A stretch of 42,753 bases of DNA from Nitrososphaerota archaeon (GCA_038874475.1 JAVZCJ010000003.1:123463-166215), one strand, 5' to 3'; counted from the first letter of the stretch, positions 1 to 8,924 are shown. Made by a program: numbers and translations. The notes: generated from the letters alone by a model not told the origin.

Positions 1-696
1 TTACAACTTTTTCTATTAAGCAAAGCGGCTAAACAAGAAGGTTGCAATAATATTATAGCAATTATTCCTTATCTTGCATATTCAAGACAAGACAAAGCTT
101 TTAAGAGTGGTGAAGCTATTAGTATAAAAATAATTTTAGATCTTTTAAAATCATGTGGAATAAATGAGGTTGTAACAATAAATTCTCATAGCCCATGGAT
201 ATTTAAAGAAGTCAATATAAAAGCAGAAGATTTATCAGCAATCCCATATTTATCAAAGCATCTTTCATCAATGAATCTTATTAAACCAATAATTTTTTCT
301 CCAGGAAAAAAAGGTTCTTTAATGAGTAAAGAAGCTGCAAATATTATTGGATGTGACTTTTCTTCTGTAGAAAGCAAAAGGAATATTGATACTGGAGAAG
401 TTGAAGTTAAAATAGAAAATGAAGAGAATATTAAAGGAAGAGATACTATAATAATTGATGATATAATAAGCACAGGTGGAACTATTTTAAACATTATCAA
501 AAAAATGTTAAAATTTAAACCTAATAGAATAATTGTTGGTTGCATTCATCCACTTCTTATAAATAATGCTGATAAAAAAATTTTAGAAGCAGGAGCTGAA
601 ACAATAATAGCTACAAATACTATTGAAACTATTTATAGTAAAGTATCAATAGCTCCATTAATAGCTGATTATTTAAAGAAAAAGTTAAATGTATAA
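1..696 (+). CDS. prs: Ribose-phosphate pyrophosphokinase, 5' end cut by window
   Basis: The frame is open from the first base and encodes 231 residues, so the N-terminus lies outside the window. The enzyme makes PRPP from ribose 5-phosphate and ATP for nucleotide, histidine and tryptophan synthesis. Family marks are the PYLAYSRQDK segment near the start (ATP/ribose-phosphate region) and the PRPP-binding loop IIIDDIISTGGT around residues 153-164, followed by GCIHPLL. The stop overlaps the next gene's ATG by 8 nt, implying co-transcription with the tRNA methyltransferase. An internal ATG at 271 is not the start, because conserved motifs lie upstream of it. Confidence 0.95.
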   Translation, partial: LQLFLLSKAAKQEGCNNIIAIIPYLAYSRQDKAFKSGEAISIKIILDLLKSCGINEVVTINSHSPWIFKEVNIKAEDLSAIPYLSKHLSSMNLIKPIIFSPGKKGSLMSKEAANIIGCDFSSVESKRNIDTGEVEVKIENEENIKGRDTIIIDDIISTGGTILNIIKKMLKFKPNRIIVGCIHPLLINNADKKILEAGAETIIATNTIETIYSKVSIAPLIADYLKKKLNV

Positions 697-1723
697 AGTA
701 TTTTTTAGACTTTCTGGAAAATACCCATCTCTTCCTTTAGCCGAATTAAAAGCAATTCTAGAATCTTTAGAATATGAATATAAAATTCTTGAAGAAGATT
801 CTTGCATAGTATTAATAGAATTAGATAAAATTTTTTTAGAAAAAGTAATAGAAAGAGCAGCCTATACAAAAGCCGCATACATGTTTTTATCCATAGGAAA
901 AAATTATAATGAATTAATTGAAAATATAGAAGAAGAAACAATAGAGAGATTTATTCCAAAAAATGTAAGATTTGAGGTACGTGTAAAAAGAATATTGGGA
1001 GCTGAAGTTGATACATTGAAAATGGAAAAAATGCTTGGAGAAATACTTCTTAAAAAATTTAAAGAAGCTAAAGTAGACCTTACAAATCCGATGTATAGAA
1101 TACATTGCTTAGTTACTCCATCAAAACTTTACCTTGGATTATTATTAAGCGAAAAAGAGAAAAAATGGATTCATAATAGGAAGCCTATTAATAGACCATT
1201 TAATTTACCAAGCAGTTTACAACCAGAATTGGCAAGATGTATGGTTAATTTAGTAAGAAGAAAATCTGGAAGTATTATTTTAGATCCATTTGTAGGAACT
1301 GGAAGTATATTAATCGAGGCAGAATTAATGAATTATAATGCTATTGGTTTAGAATTGAAAAGATGGATTTGTGACGGAGCATTAAAAAATATTAAGCATT
1401 TTCTTAATGATTATTTAGGGATAATAAATGCCGATGCTAGATATCCCCCATTAAGAAAATCTATTGATGCAATAGTAACGGATCCTCCCTACGGGAGGTC
1501 TGCTACATTAATGGGTAAAACTCTTGAAAAACTTCTTAAAGAATTCTTTAATTCAATACAAGAAATATTAAAAAAGGGAGCATACATATGTTTTGCAATA
1601 CCAAGTGAAATAAATTTAGAAAATATAATAAATCATATGAATTTAAGAATAATTGAAACATATGACATTATAGTACATGGTTCATTAACGCGTAAAGTAA
1701 TTGTTTTACAAAAAATTTATTAA
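689..1723 (+). CDS. tRNA (guanine10-N2)-dimethyltransferase, THUMP-type
   Basis: 344 residues, the usual size for archaeal TrmG10. The N-terminal half (about 1-165) is a THUMP-type RNA-binding region; the C-terminal half is a Rossmann methyltransferase. It shows the SAM-binding motif DPFVGTGSILIEAE (about residues 199-212), an acidic motif GLELKRW, and the catalytic motif IV TDPPYG near 263-268, typical of N2-guanine methylation. The family methylates G10 of tRNA to m2G/m2,2G. The ATG lies inside the 3' end of prs (8-nt overlap). RNase Z follows 54 nt downstream, so the two may form a tRNA-maturation unit. Confidence 0.93.
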   Translation: MYKVFFRLSGKYPSLPLAELKAILESLEYEYKILEEDSCIVLIELDKIFLEKVIERAAYTKAAYMFLSIGKNYNELIENIEEETIERFIPKNVRFEVRVKRILGAEVDTLKMEKMLGEILLKKFKEAKVDLTNPMYRIHCLVTPSKLYLGLLLSEKEKKWIHNRKPINRPFNLPSSLQPELARCMVNLVRRKSGSIILDPFVGTGSILIEAELMNYNAIGLELKRWICDGALKNIKHFLNDYLGIINADARYPPLRKSIDAIVTDPPYGRSATLMGKTLEKLLKEFFNSIQEILKKGAYICFAIPSEINLENIINHMNLRIIETYDIIVHGSLTRKVIVLQKIY

Positions 1724-1777
1724 ATTTAGAAAAATAAAGTTTTAAATTTAAGATAAATAAAGAGAAAGTGAATATTA

Positions 1778-2701
1778 ATGAGTAATTTAAAAATCATTTT
1801 TTTGGGAACTAGTGGTGGTATGCCTTCAAAAAAGAGAAGTTTACCATCTGTAGCTATAAAATATGAGGGGGAATTAATTTTGTTCGATTGTGGAGAAGGG
1901 ACTCAAAGACAAATGCTTTTAGGAAAAATAGGCTTTAAAAAAGATTTCAAAATATTCATTTCTCATCTTCATGGGGACCATATTTTAGGAATTCCGGGAT
2001 TATTATATACTATGAATATGCTTGATAGAAAATATTCTATTCAAATATTTGGTCCAAAAGGAATAAAGGATTCTATTGAAAAATTAATGAATGCAAGTAT
2101 TGGAGAAGTAAATTTTCCAATAGAAGTAAATGAAATTGATGAGGGAAATATTTTAGAAACAAAGAAGTATTCTATTAAAGCTATTAATGGAAATCATGTA
2201 GTAAAATCTCTTGCATATTGTTTTGAAGAAAAACCTAGACCAGGTAAAATGATTATAGAAAAACTTAGAGAATTAGGAATACCACGAGGGCCATTATGGG
2301 GAAAACTTCAAAGAGGAGAATCTATAAATTTTAAAGGAAAAATTATACACCCTAATGAAGTTACTACTCCACCAAGACCTGGAAGAAAAATTGTTTATAG
2401 TGGAGATACTAGACCATGTGAAAAAATATTAAATATGGCAAAAAATGCTGATGTATTAATACATGATTCATCTTTTGATGATTCTCTTAAAAATAAAGCT
2501 TTTGAAGAGGGGCATTCTACTTCTTTAGAAGCTGCAAATATAGCAAAGGAAGCTAATGTAAATAAGCTATTTTTATTTCATATAAGTCCAAGATATGAAA
2601 AAGATGATAGTATTTTATTAAAAGAAGCAAGAAAATTTTTTCCAAATTGTGAAATAGCTGAAGATTTTCTTACATATGAAGTACCCTACAGAAATATTTA
2701 A
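1778..2701 (+). CDS. rnz: Ribonuclease Z (tRNA 3' processing)
   Basis: 307 residues, full length for the short archaeal/bacterial form. It is a metallo-beta-lactamase-fold endonuclease that cuts the 3' trailer from pre-tRNA. The zinc motif SHLHGDH lies at residues 62-68 (H63, H65, D67, H68). The SGDTRPCE segment carries the bridging Asp, EGHST lies near residue 247, and FHISPRY near 263 supplies the last His. The substrate-binding stretch rich in P, R and G (about 155-205) is typical of archaeal RNase Z. It follows the G10 methyltransferase on the same strand. Confidence 0.95.
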   Translation: MSNLKIIFLGTSGGMPSKKRSLPSVAIKYEGELILFDCGEGTQRQMLLGKIGFKKDFKIFISHLHGDHILGIPGLLYTMNMLDRKYSIQIFGPKGIKDSIEKLMNASIGEVNFPIEVNEIDEGNILETKKYSIKAINGNHVVKSLAYCFEEKPRPGKMIIEKLRELGIPRGPLWGKLQRGESINFKGKIIHPNEVTTPPRPGRKIVYSGDTRPCEKILNMAKNADVLIHDSSFDDSLKNKAFEEGHSTSLEAANIAKEANVNKLFLFHISPRYEKDDSILLKEARKFFPNCEIAEDFLTYEVPYRNI

Positions 2702-2712
2702 AAAATTTTAAT

Positions 2713-3489
2713 TTATTCCTTTTTTAAAAAACAAATAATTTTATTTAGACTTTCAAATGGATTTTCAATATCTTCCATAGTCATGTAATTTTTATATTCT
2801 TTTCTTTTTAATATCTCTATTATTTTATACCAATCTACTTTACCTTTTCCAACAATTTGATGAGAATCAAAAGACCCATCATTATCATGTATATGAATAT
2901 TTATTATTTTATCAAACAATTCTAAAATATATTTCTCGATTTTTCCATTTATATTTGCATGTCCAATATCAAGACAAAAATCAATATTTTTATAATCATT
3001 AATATCATATTTAAAAAAATTAATACATTCTGATAATTCAGACATCATATAAGATAAATTTTTTAAACCATTTTCTACAAGTATTAATATTCCATATTCT
3101 TCAGCTTTTAATGCTAATTCTATTATTCCATTTTTTGCATATTCATATTCTTTTTCCTTTTCAATACCATATTTTTTTCCAGGATGAATAACTACGTATT
3201 TTGAATTAAGTTTATTAGCCCAATCTAATGTTTCATATAAAATATTTAATATTCTTTTTCTCTCATTTATATCAAGAGAAGAATAAGTATTTGCATTAAA
3301 TGGAGCATGAATATTTATTTCAATTCCAATGGATGATAAATCTTTTATTTTTTTAAAAACTTTATCATTTATTTTTAATGAGCCTTCATTAGGAATTTCC
3401 CAGAATTTAATTTCTGAATTTTTTATTATTTCTTCAATATAATCTATTGATTTATTAATAAGAAAAAGAGAAGATATTGAGAAGATCAA
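2713..3489 (-). CDS. Sugar phosphate isomerase/epimerase-like TIM-barrel protein
   Basis: About 258 residues of the AP endonuclease 2 / xylose isomerase-like superfamily. Visible landmarks are NIHAPFN (His on strand 2), YVVIHPGKKYG (strand 3), LVENGLKN (Glu ligand), FCLDIGHANING (Asp/His pair), NIHIHDNDGSFDSHQIVGKGKVDW and a final TMEDIENPFES (Glu), which together form the usual metal site. The substrate cannot be read from sequence. The longest reading starts at a TTG at 3513 inside the upstream gene. I prefer the TTG at 3489, which removes the overlap, gives a start resembling relatives (MIFSISSLFL) and has GAGTGAT just upstream. It is co-directional with UPF0201. Confidence 0.82.
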   Translation of the reverse strand: MIFSISSLFLINKSIDYIEEIIKNSEIKFWEIPNEGSLKINDKVFKKIKDLSSIGIEINIHAPFNANTYSSLDINERKRILNILYETLDWANKLNSKYVVIHPGKKYGIEKEKEYEYAKNGIIELALKAEEYGILILVENGLKNLSYMMSELSECINFFKYDINDYKNIDFCLDIGHANINGKIEKYILELFDKIINIHIHDNDGSFDSHQIVGKGKVDWYKIIEILKRKEYKNYMTMEDIENPFESLNKIICFLKKE

Positions 3490-3494
3490 GAATA

Positions 3495-3881
3495 TCACTC
3501 TTGAGTAAGCCAATCAATTATTTTGTGCGGATCATCATTTTCAATTATAACTTTAATTGGTCCAAGAGGAGATTCTCCTATTGGCTCTGAAAATGATATT
3601 TGCCCAACTGAAGCAACTTGCTTATTTAAATAAAAAATAATCTTTTTCCCTTCAATACCTTTAAGAAATATTGCTTTTGCAGCTGCTCTAATTTTTCTAA
3701 TTTTTAATAACATTTTAAATTTTTTTAAATCTTCTAAATTTTTTAATTCAGCTTCTAAAAATTTTTCTTCATTTTTATTAATTAAAATTACATTAGCTGT
3801 TGGAAAAATATTCTTAATAGCTTTCTCAACTTTATCTTTATTTTCTGTATTATTAAGGATAGAAGAAATTTTAATAATCAT
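3495..3881 (-). CDS. UPF0201 family protein
   Basis: About 128 residues matching the archaeal UPF0201 family. The conserved C-terminal half is IRAAAKAIFLKGIEGKK, then NKQVASVGQISF, GESPLGPIKVII and IIDWLTQE. The molecular role is not settled. In some archaea, for example Archaeoglobus AF_1395, this domain is fused to a UPF0200 kinase-like domain. Here the UPF0200 gene lies about 3.9 kb away on the same strand with two less AT-rich genes between. An ATG at 3920 gives 13 more residues, but the ATG at 3881 has a GGTGA ribosome-binding site at proper spacing and fits family length. Confidence 0.85.
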   Translation of the reverse strand: MIIKISSILNNTENKDKVEKAIKNIFPTANVILINKNEEKFLEAELKNLEDLKKFKMLLKIRKIRAAAKAIFLKGIEGKKIIFYLNKQVASVGQISFSEPIGESPLGPIKVIIENDDPHKIIDWLTQE

Positions 3882-3999
3882 TTTCACCATTCCATTAATA
3901 ATTGTAAATTCAAATAACATTTATGCTTGAATAAATATTTTCAATTTTAATAATTAAAAAAATGAGATAAAAATTAAGAGAAAAGGAGTATATTATAGA

Positions 4000-4052
4000 A
4001 GAGCATGGTCACTATGTAAGTGCTTTTTTGTAGCTTTTTACGTAGATGCTCT
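4000..4052. terminator. Imperfect hairpin downstream of the VWA gene
   Basis: AGAGCAT (4000-4006) pairs with ATGCTCT (4046-4052), and CTATGTAA (4012-4019) pairs with TTACGTAG (4038-4045) with one G-T wobble. The left arm has a 5-nt bulge and the loop is T-rich on the plus strand. It sits just past the 3' end of the minus-strand VWA gene and upstream of UPF0201. It could be a transcription terminator or processing stem, or a remnant of an inserted element. Only the pairing is directly seen. Confidence 0.45.
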
Positions 4053-4084
4053 AAAGAAGGAAATTTTAATAAGAGTTACTTTTC

Positions 4085-6619
4085 TTACGTCTTTCCAAAA
4101 GCAGCGTAAGATAGCACTTCTGCTTTATCTCCAAGTGTATATATGCAATCTACTTCAAGACCAAATTCTATTGCTCTTGGTATTATTTGTATTCCATCTA
4201 GCACAATAACTATCTTATGAACTGCTTTTGCTTCATCCTCGAAAGGTGGATAGAAGCCCCCTAAAGTATCAAGAGACTGTGCAAGAAGATCAAGAATGTC
4301 CGCTAATTCCTTAAGCATATTTGCCCAGTTCTCGATATCCTCCTGTGTCTTCAGCGCATTCCATGCTGTGTCTTGTATGGAGTCTACTATTTCTCTATAC
4401 TCATAGAAATCCCAAAACATTCCCTCCTCCCAATCATCATAGTTTTCTCCTTGAGGTACATAGCTCTTAGCACTCTCTAATGCTGCGTATAGACCTGTTT
4501 TAGCTCTATCAATATAATAAACCTTAAAAACGCTTTCAATGAAAACTTTTTCATAGTATGGCATTATTTCGTTAACAAGCTTTTTTTCAAACATTTCTTC
4601 TTCTTCAACTTGGCTCATATTCTCAGACTTAGCTATCTCGTGCAATCGCGCAAGTTCTATACAATCAGAAATCATCTGGATGATAGGTGACTTGTAAGGC
4701 ATATCTGGAATCTGTTCCAAAATAAATTTAACAAGGTCGGATATGAGCTTTGTTCTAATATACGTCACTAGCGCGACAAGCGCTTTTTCAACAGCTTCCT
4801 TGGCTGCTGTAAAGCGCCCACCTGTTAGAATATCGTATGCTAACTCCAGTACTGCTGCTGCTAATATCTCTTTGAAGGACATTTCTCTAGCAATTGCGAA
4901 TCCTTTCAACGCCCTAATAATTTTATAAATGTCTTTTATTATTTCCATGAAATCCTTAATTGCATTTTCAAGTTCACGTTGAGCATATTCATTAAAGTTT
5001 GCGTAACCTGAAAGAGCAACATAAAAACGTTTGATAGCTACCATCTCTTGCCATGTTATTCCATCTGCTTCTAGCTCATTTAACCACTTCTCAGCTTCAG
5101 CAACAAAATCTTTAAATGGGTTATCAGGTAATGAATATTCATCCAAGTCTTTTAGTAATCCTCTAGCCTTTGCAAGTTCCATTTCTCTTTCCCCAGTTTT
5201 AACTCTTAATGTGAAATTCAACCCTTCTGCTGGGATCTCAATCCTACGCCTCTCTTCATATCTAAGAGTTTCATAGCTATATACTGGATTACCATGTGTA
5301 CGGGTAATTAGATAATAATTGCCAATAGGCATTCTGTCAATGAAGATTAAACCATTTTTTGGTTTCTCTTGCGATTGAGTACATATCTTACGATCTCCCA
5401 TTTCTCTATAGAAGTATAACCAAACATCATCAGTAGGATTTCCACCTTCATCATAAACATTAATCATAAGTTTTGCTGTTTGTTGATAAGGAACATAAGA
5501 AAAACTGCATTCTACCCATTCACTAGAACGACTAGGATCTATAGCTTTAATCGTAACTCTTACAGTATAATTATGTGGATCTCCTGGTATATTAAGCTGA
5601 CTTTTCCATGCAAAAAAGTATTGACTTTCTACAATTTGATCACTTTTTATCTTAATATCCTCTTGTTGAAAAGGCCACGATATACGTGTTCCGAATGTTT
5701 CAAAGCCAGCCATTGCTTTTGGGTTTATATTAGCATCAAAATATCCTTTTAGATGTTGCAACTTCTCAGGTTGGCTATATAATATTTCAAAACCTTTATC
5801 TTTAAGAAATAGCTCAACAGCTGATAAAGTTGCAGCAGAACAATCTGGAGCATACCAGAAGGTTCCATATACACTTTTTGCTGGGGAATCGGTAATAATC
5901 ACAATAACTTTTCGTGCATCTTTTCTAAAATCAAATTCACTTACTACTAACATCAATTGATCATAGCTTGCAGCAGGATCCCACCATTCACCACCACTTA
6001 GCTGTACATTATCCAACCATTGATGAATTTCTTCAGCTTCCATAGTGCCACGAAAAGGCATCGTGAATGCCCAATTAGTATATGATGCGGCAGGAGAATT
6101 TTCCACAGTACTCCCTTCATATTTTACAACTGCCATACGAAAATCAACATGCTCAGATAGAAGTCTATCAACAAATTCATGAAGCTCAGAATGTATTCCA
6201 GGCATTTCATCTTCCATTGAACCTGTCATATCCACTAGAAAGACAATATCCAATTTCTCATCAGTAACAGATCTTTCCCAGAATCCATCTCCATAAAACT
6301 GATAATACGAGTTTGCTTCACCAAATTCATAATCGACAAAAGTAATTGGTAGCTCTTGAATAACATTTCCTTTTGAATCAAGAAGAGCTTCAGAGAGACT
6401 AAAATCATTTAAAGATAATCCAGTTACCCATTTTCCTTCTGGATCTTTCATTGATACAGAAGCCCAAAGAAGGCATTTACCAGCTGCATGATCCCAAAGC
6501 GAAAAATTGTTTAAAACTAATCGCGTTCTTTTCTGAATTAATGTTTGCCAAATAACGAATGAAGATGCTGCAATTATAGCACCTATTAGAATAATAACTA
6601 TTATACTTTTTGGTGTTAT
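4085..6619 (-). CDS. Membrane-anchored von Willebrand factor A domain protein
   Basis: 844 residues if translation begins at an AUA codon at 6619. From the first ATG (6451) it would be 788 and lose an obvious membrane anchor. Reading from 6619: a single hydrophobic segment (about residues 6-24), a VWFA-type beta domain with VTGLSLNDFSLSE, and a VWA domain with the MIDAS motif DMTGS (D130, T132, S134) and ITDSPA (D244). A second beta-sandwich (about 385-470) and a mostly helical C-terminal half follow. Likely an extracytoplasmic metal-dependent adhesion or scaffold protein. The in-frame stop at 6638-6640 confines the start to 6617-6637, where no ATG, GTG or TTG exists. Base composition is less AT-rich than adjacent housekeeping genes, suggesting separate ancestry. 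Confidence 0.8.
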   Translation of the reverse strand: MTPKSIIVIILIGAIIAASSFVIWQTLIQKRTRLVLNNFSLWDHAAGKCLLWASVSMKDPEGKWVTGLSLNDFSLSEALLDSKGNVIQELPITFVDYEFGEANSYYQFYGDGFWERSVTDEKLDIVFLVDMTGSMEDEMPGIHSELHEFVDRLLSEHVDFRMAVVKYEGSTVENSPAASYTNWAFTMPFRGTMEAEEIHQWLDNVQLSGGEWWDPAASYDQLMLVVSEFDFRKDARKVIVIITDSPAKSVYGTFWYAPDCSAATLSAVELFLKDKGFEILYSQPEKLQHLKGYFDANINPKAMAGFETFGTRISWPFQQEDIKIKSDQIVESQYFFAWKSQLNIPGDPHNYTVRVTIKAIDPSRSSEWVECSFSYVPYQQTAKLMINVYDEGGNPTDDVWLYFYREMGDRKICTQSQEKPKNGLIFIDRMPIGNYYLITRTHGNPVYSYETLRYEERRRIEIPAEGLNFTLRVKTGEREMELAKARGLLKDLDEYSLPDNPFKDFVAEAEKWLNELEADGITWQEMVAIKRFYVALSGYANFNEYAQRELENAIKDFMEIIKDIYKIIRALKGFAIAREMSFKEILAAAVLELAYDILTGGRFTAAKEAVEKALVALVTYIRTKLISDLVKFILEQIPDMPYKSPIIQMISDCIELARLHEIAKSENMSQVEEEEMFEKKLVNEIMPYYEKVFIESVFKVYYIDRAKTGLYAALESAKSYVPQGENYDDWEEGMFWDFYEYREIVDSIQDTAWNALKTQEDIENWANMLKELADILDLLAQSLDTLGGFYPPFEDEAKAVHKIVIVLDGIQIIPRAIEFGLEVDCIYTLGDKAEVLSYAAFGKT

Positions 6620-6630
6620 TTTATCCCCCT

Positions 6631-6648
6631 CTTTATTTTAAAATAAAG
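6631..6648. promoter_or_regulatory. 18-bp perfect palindrome in the VWA gene leader
   Basis: CTTTATTTTAAAATAAAG is a perfect 18-bp palindrome. It lies between a TATA-like TTATATA (about 6655-6662 on the minus strand) and the strong ribosome-binding site GAGGGGGAT (about 6623-6631), near the expected transcription start. That is a typical place for a repressor operator. A and T runs make short palindromes easier to get by chance here, so the regulatory reading is an inference. Confidence 0.45.
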
Positions 6649-7151
6649 TACTTGTGATATATAAAATTTTATACTTACTTTTTAAACTTATGAGAGGCAT
6701 ATTAAGCTATAGCTTAAGAAATTCTAAGGTTAAGGCATAGCATTTAGAATTAAATAAATTAAATTTATAATGAAAAGAATATATAATAATGAGATAATAC
6801 TGATAATTTTAAAAGAATGAATATCATTTAATAAAATAACCTTCAGAAAATGGTAAAATCAAATTAGTTTATAAGATATGCTATTATAAGAAAACTTAAG
6901 ATAAGATATTATTAGAACAAATATTCAATTAAGAATAATAGATGAAAATGTTTTTAAGAAAAGCAAATAGTTTGATTCAAATATTACTTAAGAATTTAAA
7001 AAAGCAATTAAGCATTTTAATATAACAAAAATATTCTAATCTTCAACTATCGGATGATTTTCCATTAGGAAAAATATTAACCGCTTACATTATTTAAAAA
7101 ATAATAGGAATTTATTATCTTTTTCTAATTAAAATATTTAAGATTACAATA
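6649..7151. other. AT-rich intergenic region, no gene seen
   Basis: About 500 nt with stop codons in all frames and no tRNA-like or clearly repeated structure. It holds the presumed promoter of the VWA gene at its left end. Its right end is the 3' side of the DUF4342 gene. It may be a decayed insertion scar, but I see no recognisable remnant. Confidence 0.5.
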
Positions 7152-7469
7152 CTATTCTCTTCTTTCCACGATTATCTTGCATTTAGTCGCTATTGCTGCA
7201 ATTACTCCTAAAGCAGCCATCCATGGCGCCAAGAGAGCACCTATAACACATACGGTAGCAGGTATCTCAAGTAGCATTTCTCCCTTCTCATTCTTAACAA
7301 TTATTCTCGTGACATTCCCTTCATGAATAATCTTTTTAATTGTTTTAACAAGCTCTTCCGAGGAAACGGAATACTCTTCTCTTGAAACTTTGCCCACAGG
7401 AGACCCGCAAATATAACAATAAGCAACATCTTCAGGTAATTCCTTACCGCACTCTTGACAACGCTTCAA
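7152..7469 (-). CDS. Zinc-ribbon DUF4342 small membrane-associated protein
   Basis: 105 residues. The N-terminus is a zinc ribbon (CQECGKELPEDVAYCYICG, residues 4-22, two CxxC pairs). The rest matches the DUF4342 pattern: SSEELVKTIKKIIHEGNVTRIIVKNEKGEMLLEIP, then a hydrophobic hairpin (about 73-95) and KCKIIVERR. The family is uncharacterised and often occurs with a small zinc ribbon or a ubiquitin-associated-like domain. The gene stands alone between the VWA gene and UPF0200, is less AT-rich than its housekeeping neighbours, and looks like part of the same inserted segment. Confidence 0.8.
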   Translation of the reverse strand: MKRCQECGKELPEDVAYCYICGSPVGKVSREEYSVSSEELVKTIKKIIHEGNVTRIIVKNEKGEMLLEIPATVCVIGALLAPWMAALGVIAAIATKCKIIVERRE

Positions 7470-7745
7470 ACATTCATCACTTACACTAGAAAATTCTTTT
7501 CATGTTTTTAAAGTTTTTCTAAGCTTGAAGCTTTAACTCATCCCATCAATTTGGAGAAAGTTTCCAGTCATTCTCTAATGAAGTTTTCTCTGATTTTAAA
7601 TGCGTATTTATTTTTTAAGTATCTTAAATATCTTGCTTAAGTCTTTAAAAGTAGCATTAGGATTATAGACTTTTTTATAAAGAAAAATATAAGCAGGCTG
7701 AAGAAGACCTAGTACCAGGACTAAACTATGATATTGAAAAAAAAT

Positions 7746-8339
7746 CTAGCAACGATCTTTTTTACTTATAATTGATGAAATTTTTTGAATTTGTTTATTT
7801 AATTCTTTCAATGTTCCATCATTTAAAATATAAAAATCTGCTTCAGCTAAAACTGCTCCTAATCCTATTAAAGATTCTATTCTATCTCTTTTAATAAATT
7901 CCTCAAAACTTGATGGGTCATCTTCTCTTCTTCTTTTAAATAATCTTAGAAACCTATTTTCTTTAGATGCTATTACAGCTAATAAAATAAAATTTTCAAA
8001 ATTTTTTTTAAAAAAATCTAATTCATGAATGCTCCTTATACCATCAATAATTATTACTCCATTTTTAATATTTGATAGTTTTATTTCTTCAAATATTTTT
8101 TTAGCAATAATATCTTCCCCTTCTTCTTCTCTTATTTTAATCATAATTTTTTCTAAATTATTTCTAGAGGGTTCTATATTCCTTTCTTTAGCTATTCTAC
8201 GAATTATATCTCCCATTATATATATTGGAGCATTAAATTTTTTACTTAATATTTTACATACTTCTGTTTTCCCTGCTCCTGGCATTCCAGCTATTCCAAA
8301 TACTAACAATTTCTTTAGATCATTGGATTCTTTAATCAT
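7746..8339 (-). CDS. UPF0200 P-loop kinase-like protein
   Basis: 197 residues of the archaeal UPF0200 family, related to adenylate and dephospho-CoA kinases. A Walker A loop GMPGAGKT lies at residues 18-25, YIMGDIIRRIAKER corresponds to the NMP-binding region, VIIIDGIRSIHE is Walker B-like, and FKRRREDDPSSFEEFIKRD is the lid-like segment. Substrate unknown. It lies 36 nt downstream of pdaD, so co-transcription is likely. Its usual genomic partner UPF0201 is about 3.9 kb further downstream. Confidence 0.87.
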   Translation of the reverse strand: MIKESNDLKKLLVFGIAGMPGAGKTEVCKILSKKFNAPIYIMGDIIRRIAKERNIEPSRNNLEKIMIKIREEEGEDIIAKKIFEEIKLSNIKNGVIIIDGIRSIHELDFFKKNFENFILLAVIASKENRFLRLFKRRREDDPSSFEEFIKRDRIESLIGLGAVLAEADFYILNDGTLKELNKQIQKISSIISKKDRC

Positions 8340-8375
8340 TTTTGAATAATCTTATCCTCTAGAAATATAAAAATT

Positions 8376-8924
8376 TTATTCGATTATGAATACTGCTGCT
8401 GCAATAGTAGTAGTCCATTTACCATCTTTATCCCCTATAGCAGATTGACAAATTCCTTTAGTTTTAATATATTTACTTTTTATTTCATATGTTTCTCCTT
8501 TTTCTATTATCTCTATTTGCTCTCCTGTTAATCCAAGAGTTGTAGCAAGCATTGTAGCTGCAAGATATTCTGCATAAGCTTCACTTTTCTTTTCAGTTTC
8601 TCCAAAAGCATGATGTTCACTTATGTATCCATAACTCTTATTTCCTATTGGAAGAGCTAACCCTATAGCAGAGCTAATTAATCTATGTGGTTCATTTGTA
8701 GAATTTTTTGACATTACGCAAAAAGTTATTTGTCCAGGTTTAAGCATTTTAACTCCTTCTTCTCTAGGGATCAGTTTGCATTCCGGTGGAAAAATACTTG
8801 AAACATAAACTAAGTTACATTTTTCAATTCCAGCATCTCTTAAAGCTAATTCAAAACTATGCAAATAATCTTTATGTTTTCCTACACCTCTAGTAAAAAA
8901 CATATATTTTGGTATCATTACCAT
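8376..8924 (-). CDS. pdaD: Pyruvoyl-dependent arginine decarboxylase
   Basis: 182 residues, a normal length. The proenzyme self-cleaves within LVYVSSIFPPE, between Ser42 and Ser43, converting Ser43 to the pyruvoyl cofactor. Other family marks are LKPGQITFCVMS, GLALP and SEHHAFGETEKKSEAYAE. It converts arginine to agmatine, the precursor of polyamines and of the agmatidine tRNA-Ile modification. A second ATG at 8918 is an equally possible start. It heads a probable two-gene unit with UPF0200. Many Crenarchaeota instead use a SAM-decarboxylase-derived enzyme, so this form is mildly informative about lineage. Confidence 0.93.
   Translation of the reverse strand: MVMIPKYMFFTRGVGKHKDYLHSFELALRDAGIEKCNLVYVSSIFPPECKLIPREEGVKMLKPGQITFCVMSKNSTNEPHRLISSAIGLALPIGNKSYGYISEHHAFGETEKKSEAYAEYLAATMLATTLGLTGEQIEIIEKGETYEIKSKYIKTKGICQSAIGDKDGKWTTTIAAAVFIIE

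Noticed and set aside
271-696. A separate 141-residue phosphoribosyltransferase starting at 271
   Set aside because: The frame is open to base 1 and contains conserved PRPP-synthetase motifs upstream, so it is the 3' part of prs.
7470-7745. C/D box RNA or riboswitch between the DUF4342 and UPF0200 genes
   Set aside because: Single CTGA- and TGATA-like strings exist but no paired C and D boxes or stable stem were found.
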